Counted from the stretch's first letter, positions 25,882 through 35,201 are shown. The stretch: 64,000 nucleotides of DNA from Arthrobacter sp. MSA 4-2 (GCF_016405885.1 NZ_JAEKGC010000007.1:62001-126000); one strand, 5' to 3'. Notes: a model not told the origin generated them from the letters alone. Program-made: numbers and translations.

Positions 25882-27894
25882 ATGGCCGGACTCATCAAGC
25901 GCGAAGACATCGATGAGGTACGCCAGCGCACCGACATCAAGGAGATCGTCGACGGCTACGTCACCCTCAAGTCTGCGGGTGTGGGCTCCTACAAGGGGCT
26001 GTGTCCCTTCCACGACGAACGGTCGCCGTCCTTCCACGTGCGTCCCCAGCTGGGCTCCTACCACTGCTTCGGCTGCGGCGAGGGCGGCGACGTCATCTCC
26101 TTCCTCCAGAAGCTCGACCACACCTCCTTCACCGAGACGGTGGAGAAACTCGCAGCGCGCCTGGGCCTCGAGCTCCACTACGAGGACGGGGGCACCGGCC
26201 CGCGCCGGGAGGATGTCGGCCGGCGCCAGCGCCTTCTGGACGCCCACAAGATCGCCGCCGAGTTCTACCGCGACCAGCTGCTGACGCCCGGGGCGGCCGC
26301 CGGACGGCAGTTCCTCCAGGAGCGCGGCTTCGACCGTGAGGCCGCCGCACACTTCGGGGTGGGCTATGCCCCGCAGGGCTGGGACGGGCTGCTGAACCAC
26401 CTCACCGGGCGGGGCTTCACGCACGACGAACTCAAGCTCACCGGCATGTTCAGCGTCTCCTCGACGAACGCCTCGCGCCTCTACGACCGCTTCCGCGGCC
26501 GGCTGATCTGGCCCATCCGCGACATCACCGGCGACACGGTGGGATTCGGGGCCCGGAAGCTGTACGAGGAGGATCAGGGGCCGAAGTACCTGAACACCCC
26601 GGAGACCTCGCTCTACAAGAAGTCATCGGTCCTGTACGGCATCGACCTCGCCAAGAAGGACATCGCCAAGACCCGCCAGCTGGTGGTCGTCGAGGGCTAC
26701 ACCGACGTGATGGCGTGCCACCTCGCCGGCGTCGGCACCGCCGTCGCGACCTGCGGTACGGCCTTCGGGGCGGACCACATCAAGATCGCCCGGCGGCTGC
26801 TCTCCGACGACGGCACCGGGGGAGAGGTCGTCTTCACCTTCGACGGTGATGCGGCCGGGCAGAAGGCCGCCCTGAGGGCCTTCGAGGAGGACCAGCGCTT
26901 CATCGCCCAGACGTATGTGGCCGTGGAGCCCTCGGGTGCCGATCCGTGCGACCTGCGCCAGACCCGCGGCGACGAGGCGGTGCGGAGCCTCATCGCCGAC
27001 CGCCGGCCCCTTTTCGAATTCGCCATCAAGGCCTCGTTCGCGAACTTCGACCTGTCCACCGGCGAGGGCCAGGTCAAGGCGCTGCGCCATGCCGCCCCCA
27101 TCGTGGCGCGCATCCGCGACGTGTCCCTGCGCTCCACCTACACGCGGGAGCTTTCGCGCTGGCTGGGTATGCAGTTCGTGGGGGAGGACCAGGTGGCGCG
27201 GGCCGTCACGGCCGCCGCGCGCCGTGAGGGTGCGGCCCCATCGGCGACCGCAGGAACTTCGACGGGCGCCGGTTCCGGGCGCTCAGACTCCGGTCGTGCC
27301 GGGTACGGCGGGCCCTCCGGCGGCGACCGGCCAGCCTCCCCGGCCGGGGACGCACAAATGGGGTCCCCGGCGGCCGGTCAGGACGGTGCTGCCGCCGAGG
27401 GTGCCCTTAACCAGCCTCAGTTCACCCGGCCGGATCCGCGCGATCCGATGGCGCGGATGGAGCGTGAAGCCCTCGAGGTGGTGCTGCAGCAGCCGGGACT
27501 GCTCGATGCCACCCAGTGGGAGCGGTTCGGCGACGCCCCGTTCTCGGTGCCCGTCTACGCCGCACTGCGCACCGCCGTGCTCGCCGCGGGAGCCGCCGGG
27601 ACCGATGCCGCGCAGTGGGTCGAACGGGTGCGCCGGGAGGTGCCCGACGTCCTGCGGCCGCTGGTGAGCGAGCTCGCCGTGCGCCCGCTGCCGGCGAAGG
27701 ACGCCGACGCCATGGCCGTGTACTGCCGGGACATCCTGAACCGGTTGACCGAGCTGCGGATCACCCAGCAGAAGGCCGAGAAACTGGGGCAGCTTCAGCG
27801 CATGGATCCGGCCGCCGATCCGGTCCTCTACAACCAGCTGCAGCGTGAGCTGATGGACCTCGAGATGCAGCGCCGGCAGCTCCGGCCGGACTGA
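25882..27894 (+). CDS. dnaG: DNA primase
   Basis: Synthesises RNA primers for replication. The 670-residue protein has, in order: an N-terminal CHC2 zinc finger (CPFHDERSPSF and HCFGCGEGGDV, residues about 40-65), the RNA polymerase domain, a Toprim core (VVEGYTDVMACH, then TFDGDAAGQKAALRA), a Gly/Ala/Ser-rich linker of about 80 residues (roughly 445-525), and a helical C-terminal domain for the DnaB helicase. ATG 25882 is the first codon after a leaderless promoter. The linker is longer than in most DnaG proteins. tRNA-Asn follows. Confidence 0.97.
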   Translation: MAGLIKREDIDEVRQRTDIKEIVDGYVTLKSAGVGSYKGLCPFHDERSPSFHVRPQLGSYHCFGCGEGGDVISFLQKLDHTSFTETVEKLAARLGLELHYEDGGTGPRREDVGRRQRLLDAHKIAAEFYRDQLLTPGAAAGRQFLQERGFDREAAAHFGVGYAPQGWDGLLNHLTGRGFTHDELKLTGMFSVSSTNASRLYDRFRGRLIWPIRDITGDTVGFGARKLYEEDQGPKYLNTPETSLYKKSSVLYGIDLAKKDIAKTRQLVVVEGYTDVMACHLAGVGTAVATCGTAFGADHIKIARRLLSDDGTGGEVVFTFDGDAAGQKAALRAFEEDQRFIAQTYVAVEPSGADPCDLRQTRGDEAVRSLIADRRPLFEFAIKASFANFDLSTGEGQVKALRHAAPIVARIRDVSLRSTYTRELSRWLGMQFVGEDQVARAVTAAARREGAAPSATAGTSTGAGSGRSDSGRAGYGGPSGGDRPASPAGDAQMGSPAAGQDGAAAEGALNQPQFTRPDPRDPMARMEREALEVVLQQPGLLDATQWERFGDAPFSVPVYAALRTAVLAAGAAGTDAAQWVERVRREVPDVLRPLVSELAVRPLPAKDADAMAVYCRDILNRLTELRITQQKAEKLGQLQRMDPAADPVLYNQLQRELMDLEMQRRQLRPD

Positions 27895-27905
27895 TCCGGC
27901 GCCAA

Positions 27906-27935
27906 TTTCACTTCACCCGGTTTCGTATGTAAAGT
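27906..27935 (+). promoter_or_regulatory. Candidate promoter of the tRNA-Asn gene
   Basis: TTTCAC (27906-27911) and TAAAGT (27930-27935) are separated by 18 nt and lie 14 nt before the tRNA 5' end. Spacing and -10 form fit a sigma-70-type promoter; the -35 is weak. Confidence 0.45.
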
Positions 27936-27949
27936 TGTATCTGCCGCTT

Positions 27950-28022
27950 TCCTCCGTAGCTCAATTGGCAGAGCATTCGACTGTTAATCGAAGGGTTACT
28001 GGTTCAAGTCCAGTCGGAGGAG
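27950..28022 (+). tRNA. tRNA-Asn (GTT)
   Basis: A 73-nt cloverleaf: acceptor TCCTCCG pairs with CGGAGGA (28015-28021), discriminator G28022. The anticodon stem TTCGA/TCGAA (27976-27980, 27988-27992) encloses loop CTGTTAA with anticodon GTT at 27983-27985. The T arm contains GGTTCAAGTCC. CCA is not encoded (CA only follows). Confidence 0.97.
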
Positions 28023-28028
28023 CAATCA

Positions 28029-28067
28029 GGGCCGTTGACGGTTTTTCCGTCAACGGCCCTTTCTTTT
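28029..28067 (+). terminator. Intrinsic terminator of tRNA-Asn
   Basis: A perfect 13-bp stem (GGGCCGTTGACGG / CCGTCAACGGCCC) with loop TTTTT is followed by TTTCTTTTT. It starts 7 nt after the tRNA. This is the clearest factor-independent terminator in the window. Confidence 0.93.
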
Positions 28068-28181
28068 TGGGCCTGGACTTCTTCGACTCGAACCCCGCGG
28101 GTGCCGGGTTACTGCAGCGAGGCTCCCGGCAAGGCGGCTCCCGCGGCACCGGGGCCCTGCTGATGGTGGGTCCTCCGGGCG

Positions 28182-28187
28182 TAGGGT
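28182..28187 (+). promoter_or_regulatory. Leaderless-type -10 box of the NmrA/DUF2867 gene
   Basis: TAGGGT is followed by six bases (TGAGCC) and ATG 28194. No ribosome binding site lies between, so the mRNA is probably leaderless. Confidence 0.6.
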
Positions 28188-28193
28188 TGAGCC

Positions 28194-29681
28194 ATGAACT
28201 CCCACGGCAGTGTCATCCTGGTCACGGGCGCCACCGGCTACATCGGCGGACGGCTCGTCTCACGCCTCCTGAACGAAGGCCACACCGTCCGGGTGGTGGT
28301 GCGCACGCCCGAAAAGCTCAAGGACGTCCCCTGGGCCGAGCGCGTCGAGATCGTCCAGGGCGACCTCCAGGATCCTGAGACCATGGAGGCCGCCTGTGGA
28401 GGCGTCGAGGCCCTCTACTACCTGGTTCACTCGATGGGCTCGGGCCGCGGGTTCGAACGCCGTGAATCGTCGATCGCCGCCACTGTGGCTTCCGCTGCGA
28501 CGGCCGCCGGGGTGGGGCGCATCATCTACCTCGGGGGGCTCCACCCCGACGGTGTCGCCCTGTCGACCCACATGCGTTCGCGCACTGAGGTCGGGCGCAT
28601 CCTGCTCGAGTCGGGCACCCCGACCATCGCCTTCCAGGCCGGCGTCGTCATCGGTTCGGGATCCGCGTCCTTCGAAATGATCCGCCACCTCGCCGACGTC
28701 CTGCCCGTGATGCCCGCACCCAAGTGGGTGCTGAACCGGATCGAACCCATCGCCGTCCGCGACGTCATCCAGTACCTCATCGGTGCCCTTGGCCTGCCCG
28801 CGGGCCTGAACCGGACCTTCGACATCGGTTCACGGGAGGTGCTGACTTACGCCGAGATGATGAACCAGTATGCCGAGGCGGCGGGCCTGCCACGCCGGAC
28901 GATCCTGGCCCTGCCCGTGCTGACCCCGCGGCTGGCCGGGCACTGGGTGAACCTCGTCACTCCCATTCCGCGGGTCATGGCCATGCCGCTCATCGAGTCG
29001 CTCCAGCACGATGCCATCACCGCCGAACACGACATCGACGAGTTCATCCCCCTCCCCGCCGGCGGGCTGACCGGCTACCGCACGGCCGTTGACCTGGCGC
29101 TCGGCAAGATGCGCGGCGGCGAGGTCGAAACGAGCTGGGCGGGGGCCTCGAGTTCCGACGCCGTGGCGGACCCGCTGCCGTCGGACCCGCAGTGGGCCGG
29201 CCACACCGTCTTCACCGATTTGCAGACCTACCGCTCCTCGGCCCCGGCCTCAGCGCTGTGGAACGTTGTCGAAGGCATTGGCGGCGAGAACGGCTGGTAC
29301 TCCTGGCCCGTCGCCTGGGCCGCCCGCGGGTGGATGGACAAGCTGGTCGGCGGCGTCGGCCTGCGCCGCGGCCGACGGGACGCCGACGAGCTCCTCACCG
29401 GTGAAGCGCTCGACTTCTGGCGCGTCGAGGAGCTGGTCAGGGGGGAGCGGCTCCGCCTGCGGGCGGAGATGAAGGTTCCCGGCCGGGCCTGGCTTGAACT
29501 GAGCGTCGAACCGGATGGCACCGGGAGCACCTACCGCCAGCGTGCCGTGTTCTTCCCCCGTGGCCTTTCAGGACGCCTCTACTGGCTCGCGGTGCTGCCC
29601 TTCCACAACTTCATCTTCAAGCCGATGGCGCGCAATATCGCCCGGGCCGCCGAGGCCCAGGCCGCCCAGACGGCGGGCTGA
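28194..29681 (+). CDS. NAD(P)-binding SDR/NmrA-like protein with DUF2867 C-terminal domain
   Basis: A 495-residue two-domain protein. Residues 1-290 are an atypical short-chain dehydrogenase/NmrA fold: VTGATGYIGGRL is the dinucleotide-binding GxxGxxG motif and YYLVHSMGSG follows the NAD region. Residues from about 320 to the end match the DUF2867 type (SRPBCC-like fold), with ALWNVVEGIGGENGWYSWP and RLYWLAVLPFHNFIF. The combined protein is widespread in actinobacteria; the substrate is unknown. The start sits 6 nt after a TAGGGT box. Confidence 0.87.
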   Translation: MNSHGSVILVTGATGYIGGRLVSRLLNEGHTVRVVVRTPEKLKDVPWAERVEIVQGDLQDPETMEAACGGVEALYYLVHSMGSGRGFERRESSIAATVASAATAAGVGRIIYLGGLHPDGVALSTHMRSRTEVGRILLESGTPTIAFQAGVVIGSGSASFEMIRHLADVLPVMPAPKWVLNRIEPIAVRDVIQYLIGALGLPAGLNRTFDIGSREVLTYAEMMNQYAEAAGLPRRTILALPVLTPRLAGHWVNLVTPIPRVMAMPLIESLQHDAITAEHDIDEFIPLPAGGLTGYRTAVDLALGKMRGGEVETSWAGASSSDAVADPLPSDPQWAGHTVFTDLQTYRSSAPASALWNVVEGIGGENGWYSWPVAWAARGWMDKLVGGVGLRRGRRDADELLTGEALDFWRVEELVRGERLRLRAEMKVPGRAWLELSVEPDGTGSTYRQRAVFFPRGLSGRLYWLAVLPFHNFIFKPMARNIARAAEAQAAQTAG

Positions 29682-29745
29682 GCGTACCCCGCCGGCTCTC
29701 CCGGTCCGCCGGCCGCCGTGGTGCCGGGGGACCTGCGCCCGGCGG

Positions 29746-30969
29746 CTAGGCCAGTGCGGGCACGCTCCGTGGCCGCACGATCGTCCAGAGGGCCACGATA
29801 GCCAGGGCGATGCAGGCGGCCATCACCACCGCCATGGGGGTGGCGCTGTCGATGCCCAGCACGCCCACGATCGGCGAAACGGCACCGGCCAGGCCGAAGG
29901 TCACGGCCCCGAGGATCGAGGCGGCGGTACCGGCCTGCGCGCCGTGATTGAACAGGGCAAGCACCTGCACGCAGGGGAAGACGAAGCCGGCGGCCATGAT
30001 GTAGAACCACAGGGGGACGGCGGTGCCCCACAGCCCCAGCCCCAGCTGGTCGAACGCCACGATCAGCAGCGACATGACCAGCATGACGACGGTGGCTGCG
30101 GCAATCACCCACTGCGGCCCGAACCTCCGCAGCACCCGGGAGCTGATCTGCACGCCGGCGACGATGCCGAGGGAGTTGATCCCGAACAGCAGGCCGTACT
30201 GCTGCTCACTGAGCCCGTAGAGGGTCTGGAAGAGGAACGGCGATGCCGACAGGTAGGAGAACAGGCCCGAGAAGTTCATCCCGCCGACCAGAAGCACCCC
30301 GAGGAAGATCCGGTCCGTGAGCACGGCGCGGTAGCGCTGGAGCGCGGTTGAGCCCGAGCTTCTCCGTCGCTCCCGCGGAAGCGTCTCGATGATGAAGACC
30401 GACACCGCAATGATGACCAGGATCCCGTAGGCGGCCAGGAACCAGAAGATCCCAGGCCAGTCCACCACCACCAGCAGCTGCGACCCGATCACCGGGGCAA
30501 AGATCGGGGCCATGCCGTTGACGAGCGCCAGGTAGGAAAACATCCGCACCAGTGCGTAACCGCTGAACAGGTCGCGCACCGTGGCCAGGGCGACGACGCC
30601 GCCGCCCGCGGCACCCACGCCCTGCAGGACGCGGAAAAACATGAGCATGCTGATGTCCATGGACAGGGCTACGCCGATCGAGGCTCCGACATGGAGCGAG
30701 GTGGCCAGGATCAGCGGCACCCGCCGGCCGACCTTGTCGCTGAGCGGGCCCACGATGAGCTGGCCCACGGCAAGGCCGATGATCGTGCCGGTGAGGGTCA
30801 GCTGGACCGCGGCTTCCGTGACGTTGAAGTCACGCTGCAGCGCGGGGAAGGCCGGAAGGTAGAGGTCGATGGTGAAGGGGCCCAGCGCCGTCAGGGCACC
30901 GAGAATGCCAACGTAAATAAGTTTCTCCCTGCGGGAGAGGCTGTCGCCGGGGGAGATCGGGGTGGTCAA
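29746..30969 (-). CDS. Bcr/CflA-family multidrug efflux MFS transporter
   Basis: A 407-residue major-facilitator protein with twelve hydrophobic helices. IDLYLPAFPALQRDF near residue 30 is the Bcr/CflA opening, and GPLSDKVGRRVPLIL is the MFS motif A loop between helices 2 and 3. ATNVG-like proton-coupling residues are in place. The start is TTG 30969, since no ATG or GTG exists in frame close upstream of the first helix. Likely exports antibiotics or small metabolites by proton antiport. Divergent from the membrane-protein gene at 31367. Confidence 0.9.
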   Translation of the reverse strand: MTTPISPGDSLSRREKLIYVGILGALTALGPFTIDLYLPAFPALQRDFNVTEAAVQLTLTGTIIGLAVGQLIVGPLSDKVGRRVPLILATSLHVGASIGVALSMDISMLMFFRVLQGVGAAGGGVVALATVRDLFSGYALVRMFSYLALVNGMAPIFAPVIGSQLLVVVDWPGIFWFLAAYGILVIIAVSVFIIETLPRERRRSSGSTALQRYRAVLTDRIFLGVLLVGGMNFSGLFSYLSASPFLFQTLYGLSEQQYGLLFGINSLGIVAGVQISSRVLRRFGPQWVIAAATVVMLVMSLLIVAFDQLGLGLWGTAVPLWFYIMAAGFVFPCVQVLALFNHGAQAGTAASILGAVTFGLAGAVSPIVGVLGIDSATPMAVVMAACIALAIVALWTIVRPRSVPALA

Positions 30970-31366
30970 GGGCTACCTATCGGGACGTGGTGGTTCGGGG
31001 TGGCTCGGGCAGCCCCGGTCGTCAGCAACGCTATTCCACCGGGGGATTGAAACGGTAGGGAGGCGCCGCGCTGCGCCGTTTCATGACGTGGGCCGAAGGG
31101 TCGAGGCCGCGACAGGCCCGCCATTTAGTTGCTGGGGCGAACCAGTGTCTTGGATATCTTAGAACGTCTCCCGGGGAAATGGGTGCTAAGCAGGCTTCCC
31201 ACTGACGTAGTGTGTTGGGAATGCGGGCGGCGGACGGGTCCAGCCGGAGCTGGACCCGTCCGCAAGTACGCAGAGGAAACAATTTACGGCTGCCCCTCCT
31301 CCCACCGGTGGTAATTTTAGGGTCAGTATCTCTCAGGCAGCAGGATCACGAATGGAGGCAGGGCGT
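30970..31366. other. 397-bp intergenic region between divergent genes, no gene seen
   Basis: The region separates the MFS gene and the holin-like gene, which both point outwards. It is less GC-rich than its neighbours. Short open frames exist on both strands (for example at 31129-31314 and 31031-31282) but lack a credible start with ribosome binding site and use rare codons such as TTA. It holds one striking hairpin at 31230-31263, annotated separately. Confidence 0.6.
31230..31263. other. Perfect 15-bp hairpin in a divergent intergenic region
   Basis: Arms GCGGACGGGTCCAGC (31230-31244) and GCTGGACCCGTCCGC (31249-31263) are fully complementary, with tetraloop CGGA. No T-run follows, and neither neighbouring gene ends here, so an ordinary gene terminator is not expected. 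It could be the 3' end of an unannotated small RNA or a structured leader of the gene at 31367. Confidence 0.7.
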
Positions 31367-32182
31367 ATGAGCAGCTCGGCTAGTACACGCGGCAAGCGGT
31401 CAACCGGCTCGCTTTCCCTCTTTGGCATACTTCGGCTCTTCGCGCGGCTCACCCCGCGCCAGCTCAGCGACGAATACTCGCTGGCCCTGGAGCAGATGAA
31501 GCAAAAGGGAATCAAGGCCGGGGTCGCGGCCGCGTTCCTCGCCGTCGCTGTGGTGTTCCTCGTCGCCTTCGCGATCTCCCTGCTCGTCGCGGGCATCATG
31601 GGCCTCGCCACGATCATGCCGGCCTGGCTCGCCGCCCTGCTGGTCGCCGCCCTGTTCCTCGTCCTCGCGGCAATCATCGGCCTGATCGGTGTCTCGCGCT
31701 TCAAGAAGGCCCTTCCGCTGCTGCCCGAGGACGCGATCCGCGGCGTACGGTACGACATCGGCGTCCTGCGTGAGGGCCGCAGCTTCGACCCCGCGACGCT
31801 CGATGTCAAGAAGCCGAAGGACGAGCAGGAGGAGGCCGAGAAGGCCAAGGAGCGCAAGCCCAAGGAGCCCACGCCCTCGTACCAGGAACTGCGCGGACGC
31901 TCCGGGGAGCGCCGGATCCACATCGCCGAGGCCCGCGATTCGCTGGGGAACCGCCTCGACGTCAAGAGCCGCTTCGCCGAGAACCGCGAGAAGGTCAAAG
32001 CACGCGCCGCGCAGACCCGCGTGGAGCGCGCCGAGCGGAAGGGTACCCCCGTCGCCGCGACCGCCGTCGAGAAGCCCGTTCCGCACACGATCGAACTCAA
32101 GGACCGCTGGCAGCCGCTGAGCGTCCTCGGCGCTTCCCTCGTGGCCCTGGCCGTGATGGTCCGCCGTCTGGCTGCCAAATAG
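31367..32182 (+). CDS. Phage-holin-like (Actinobacterial holin-X/YqjE-type) membrane protein with charged C-terminus
   Basis: A 271-residue protein with two adjacent hydrophobic helices at about 50-105 (VAAAFLAVAVVFLVAFAISL and a second rich in Ala/Leu/Ile), the layout of actinobacterial holin superfamily III/YqjE proteins. A long Lys/Arg/Glu-rich region follows, with a last short hydrophobic segment (VLGASLVALAVMVRRL) near the end. ATG 31367 is chosen because GGAGG at 31354-31358 is well spaced for it but overlaps the alternative ATG 31352. Function unknown; not linked to any prophage here. Confidence 0.65.
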   Translation: MSSSASTRGKRSTGSLSLFGILRLFARLTPRQLSDEYSLALEQMKQKGIKAGVAAAFLAVAVVFLVAFAISLLVAGIMGLATIMPAWLAALLVAALFLVLAAIIGLIGVSRFKKALPLLPEDAIRGVRYDIGVLREGRSFDPATLDVKKPKDEQEEAEKAKERKPKEPTPSYQELRGRSGERRIHIAEARDSLGNRLDVKSRFAENREKVKARAAQTRVERAERKGTPVAATAVEKPVPHTIELKDRWQPLSVLGASLVALAVMVRRLAAK

Positions 32183-32227
32183 CGGATTGCGCCGGATCTG
32201 CCTGCATAATGGCAGTGGAGGCACTTA

Positions 32228-32881
32228 GTGATTCGACTTATCGGCGCCGGCACGCGTCCCGGCGGAGAAGGCCCCGTGCTGGCCACCGCGTGGACCCTGC
32301 CAAACGCCGTCACCCTGGTCCGGTTCCTTGGGGTGCCGTTGTTCGTCTGGTTCATCGTCACCAACCAGTACGGCCCTGCTGTGGTCACCCTGGTGCTCAT
32401 CGGGTCGACCGACTGGGTTGACGGCTACCTTGCGCGGCGCTTCAACCAGGTGTCCTCCGTCGGTCAGTGGCTCGACCCGGTCGCCGACCGCACGGCCCTA
32501 ATCATCGTCGCCATCACCTTCGTCGTTGACGGGGTGGCACCGGCCTGGCTCGTCTGGTCGATTGTGATCCCCGACGCCATCCTCATCACCAACGCCCTGA
32601 TCCTCTTCGGCAGCCGGCTGCGCCTGCGCGTCAGCATCGTGGGGAAGATCCGCACGGCCCTGCTGCTGCTCGGTTCACCGCTGCTGCTCCTTCACCGGGT
32701 GCCCGGGTATGACGATCCATTGCTCCTGGCGGTCGCCCACGCGCTCCTGATCGCCGGCTGCGTGGGCCACCTGATCGCCTTCTACGGGTACTTCACCGCG
32801 GCCCACCGCCTCCACCGTGCCGAGCGCGCGGCGGGCCGGCCGCTGACCCAGCCGGCGGCAGAGACGGCACGTGAGGGCTGA
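32228..32881 (+). CDS. CDP-alcohol phosphatidyltransferase family protein (PgsA-like)
   Basis: A 217-residue membrane enzyme that transfers a phosphatidyl or phosphoalcohol group from a CDP-alcohol. The family motif is complete: D-x2-DG-x2-AR-x8-G-x3-D-x3-D, seen as DWVDGYLARRF followed by GQWLDPVADR at about residues 60-86. About five hydrophobic helices follow. GTGGAGG at 32216-32222 supports GTG 32228. It starts an apparent run of three same-strand genes (with the NIPA-like and GT4 genes). Product could be phosphatidylglycerophosphate, phosphatidylinositol phosphate or another; not decidable. Confidence 0.9.
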   Translation: MIRLIGAGTRPGGEGPVLATAWTLPNAVTLVRFLGVPLFVWFIVTNQYGPAVVTLVLIGSTDWVDGYLARRFNQVSSVGQWLDPVADRTALIIVAITFVVDGVAPAWLVWSIVIPDAILITNALILFGSRLRLRVSIVGKIRTALLLLGSPLLLLHRVPGYDDPLLLAVAHALLIAGCVGHLIAFYGYFTAAHRLHRAERAAGRPLTQPAAETAREG

Positions 32882-32953
32882 TCCGCCGCGGCGGACCTCA
32901 CGGGGACGGGGGCCAGGCGGAGGGTACGGGCAGCGGCGGCAGCCGGTGCGCCC

Positions 32954-33829
32954 ATGACGCTTCTCGCGATCCTCCTCGCCCTGGTGGGGGCTGCCTGCCT
33001 TGCCCTCGGCGCCCAGCGGCAGGGTAGCGCGGTGCGCGCGAACACGGGAGGCCTCGCACTTGGCTCCGCCGCCGTCCTGCGCCTGCTGCGCAACCCCCGC
33101 TGGGTTTTCGGGCTCGCCCTGCTGGTGGCCGGGATGGGGATGAACGTCGTCGCCCTGGCCATGGCAACCCTCACCGTCGTCCAACCCATCGGCGCCATCG
33201 CCCTGGTGATCACGACCATCATCAACTCCAAGGACCAGGGGATCCGGCTCAACCGGCCCACCGTGGCCGCCATCACCGCCTGCGTCACCGGCAGCGCCCT
33301 GTTCGTCCTGCTCGCGGTGAACGTCACCCGGGCGGAGCACCGCGTGGGCGTGAACCAGGAACTGTCGGCGGTGCTGCTGCTCACCCTCGCCGTCGCCGTC
33401 TTTGGCTCCCTGGGCCTGGCGGCGCGCCGGCGGCTCAACGCCTTCGCCTACATCCTCGGCGCCGGAGTGCTCTTCGGGTTCGTGGCGGTGCTGACGAAGA
33501 TCGTCGCGACGCACCTGCTTGACCCCAACGGGCGGTTCCTGCTCAACGTCCCTTGGTACACCGTCGTCGCGCTGGTCGCCGCCGCCCTGCTCGGGTCGTG
33601 GTTCGTGCAGAGCGCCTACGCCACGGGCCCGCCGGACCTCGTGATCGCCGGGCTCACGGTGATCGACCCGATCGTGGGAATCGCCGTCGGTATCACCATT
33701 CTGGGCGAACTGAAGCCAGAGGTTCCCACCGTCACGGCGATTGGAATGGCCGGGGCCGCATTGATTGCTATCGTTGGAGTGGTTGCGTTGTCGCGCCATC
33801 ATCCTGATGTCGTAAGGCGGCGGCGCTGA
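32954..33829 (+). CDS. DMT-superfamily transporter, NIPA/magnesium-transporter-like
   Basis: A 291-residue membrane protein with about nine hydrophobic helices. GAACLALGAQRQGSAVR at the N-terminus and the Pro-Ile-Gly segment VVQPIGAIALVITTIIN resemble the NIPA-like/EamA group; the second half repeats as LTVIDPIVGIAVGITILGE. These proteins move small solutes or Mg2+; substrate unknown. Lies 72 nt after the CDP-alcohol phosphotransferase and 49 nt before the GT4 gene. Confidence 0.8.
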   Translation: MTLLAILLALVGAACLALGAQRQGSAVRANTGGLALGSAAVLRLLRNPRWVFGLALLVAGMGMNVVALAMATLTVVQPIGAIALVITTIINSKDQGIRLNRPTVAAITACVTGSALFVLLAVNVTRAEHRVGVNQELSAVLLLTLAVAVFGSLGLAARRRLNAFAYILGAGVLFGFVAVLTKIVATHLLDPNGRFLLNVPWYTVVALVAAALLGSWFVQSAYATGPPDLVIAGLTVIDPIVGIAVGITILGELKPEVPTVTAIGMAGAALIAIVGVVALSRHHPDVVRRRR

Positions 33830-33878
33830 CGACGACGGCGCTCTGCCGCTACCGATACACCTACGTAGGGGATCCAAA

Positions 33879-35078
33879 GTGAGTTATCCGGCTGGTACCA
33901 AGCCACTGACCGTCCTGATTGCCGCAGATACCTACCCTCCCAATATCAACGGCGCCGCCCAGTTCGGGTACCGCCTGGCCAAGGGGATGGCCGCCCGCGG
34001 CCACAACGTGCACGTCCTGGCGCCCAACCCGGCCAACGGCCGGAGCTACACCGAGGAGCCAGCCGGGGCATGGACGGTCCACCGGCTCCGTTCGCACAGC
34101 GTGCCCACCCACGATTACTGGCGCATCTGCCTGCCATGGGAGATCAAGCGCGATATCAGCATGCTCTTCGACCGTGTCCAGCCCGACGTCGTGCACGTCC
34201 AGTGCCACTACATGGTGGGGGAGTACACCCTCTACGAAGCGGTGAAGCGCGGCATCCGGGTGATCGCCACGAACCACTTCATGCCGGAGAACCTCAACCC
34301 GTTCCTGCCCTTCCCCGAGTGGTTCAAGCGCATCGTCGCCAAGAACTCCTGGCGCGACATGGGAAGGGTGATGGGCAAGGCCGACGCCGTCACCACGCCC
34401 ACCCCGCTGGCGGCCAAGGCGATGCACGATCACGCGTTCCTGCGCCGGGTACTGCCGATCTCCAATGGCATCGACGCCGCGGCGTACGAGCCGCGCCCCG
34501 GCGAGCAGCTGCCCCCGCGAAAGCACCCGACGGTGCTCTTCGTCGGGCGCCTGGCCGAAGAGAAGCACGTCGACGTGCTGATCGACGCCGTGGCGAAAAC
34601 CCCCGCCGAGCTGGATGTCCACCTCGAGGTGATCGGCGGCGGTGAGGTCAAGCGGGCCCTGCAGGCCCAGGCCGAACGCCTCGGAATCGGGAACCGCGTG
34701 AAGTTCCTTGGCCTGGTCAGTGACGAGGAACTGCGCCTCGCCTACCTTCGGGCCGACATCTTCTGCCAGCCCGGCACCGCGGAACTGCAGTCGCTGGTGA
34801 CGCTTGAGGCGATGTCGGCGTCGACCCCGGTGCTGCTGGCCAATGCGATGGCCCTGCCGCACCTCGTGGCCGACGGCGAGAACGGCTACCTCTTCACGCC
34901 GCACGACAGCGACGAGCTGGGCCGCCGCATCACCGAACTCGTCACCCTGCCGGACGCCGACCAGGAGCGGATGGGCAAGGCGAGCCGTTCCCTCGTCGAG
35001 AAGCACAGCATCGACGCCACCCTCGAAACCTTCGAACGGCTCTACTACGGGCTCAGCGTGGAGGTCGAACTCGCGTAG
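33879..35078 (+). CDS. Family 4 (GT-B) glycosyltransferase
   Basis: A 399-residue GT-B transferase with two Rossmann domains. The N-terminal acceptor half has ADTYPPNINGAAQFGYRLA and the donor half has VLFVGRLAEEKHVDVLI and the EX7E nucleotide-sugar motif ELQSLVTLE. The pattern resembles actinobacterial mannosyl/glucosyl transferases acting on lipids (PimB/MgtA-like), which fits the neighbouring CDP-alcohol phosphotransferase, but acceptor identity is inference. GTG 33879 is preceded by AGGGGA at 33866-33871. Confidence 0.9.
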   Translation: MSYPAGTKPLTVLIAADTYPPNINGAAQFGYRLAKGMAARGHNVHVLAPNPANGRSYTEEPAGAWTVHRLRSHSVPTHDYWRICLPWEIKRDISMLFDRVQPDVVHVQCHYMVGEYTLYEAVKRGIRVIATNHFMPENLNPFLPFPEWFKRIVAKNSWRDMGRVMGKADAVTTPTPLAAKAMHDHAFLRRVLPISNGIDAAAYEPRPGEQLPPRKHPTVLFVGRLAEEKHVDVLIDAVAKTPAELDVHLEVIGGGEVKRALQAQAERLGIGNRVKFLGLVSDEELRLAYLRADIFCQPGTAELQSLVTLEAMSASTPVLLANAMALPHLVADGENGYLFTPHDSDELGRRITELVTLPDADQERMGKASRSLVEKHSIDATLETFERLYYGLSVEVELA

Positions 35079-35195
35079 TTCCGGTTTACGCCCCGGCCGG
35101 CTCCTCCCCGCGCACCGGGGCGGGCCCGGCCCGTGGCCTCCGCAGGACCGGCTTCCCGTGCCGTTTCGGGCGGCGGGCGGCTCCGGCCGAGCGGA

Positions 35196-35201
35196 TACAA
35201 T
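35196..35201 (+). promoter_or_regulatory. -10 box of the CAU tRNA gene
   Basis: TACAAT, a near-consensus -10, lies 40 nt before the tRNA 5' end. No clear -35 can be assigned in the GC-rich sequence upstream. Confidence 0.5.

Noticed and set aside
31129..31314. Possible 61-residue protein in the MFS / holin-like intergenic gap
   Set aside because: TTG start without ribosome binding site, rare codons such as TTA, and the frame crosses the perfect hairpin at 31230-31263.
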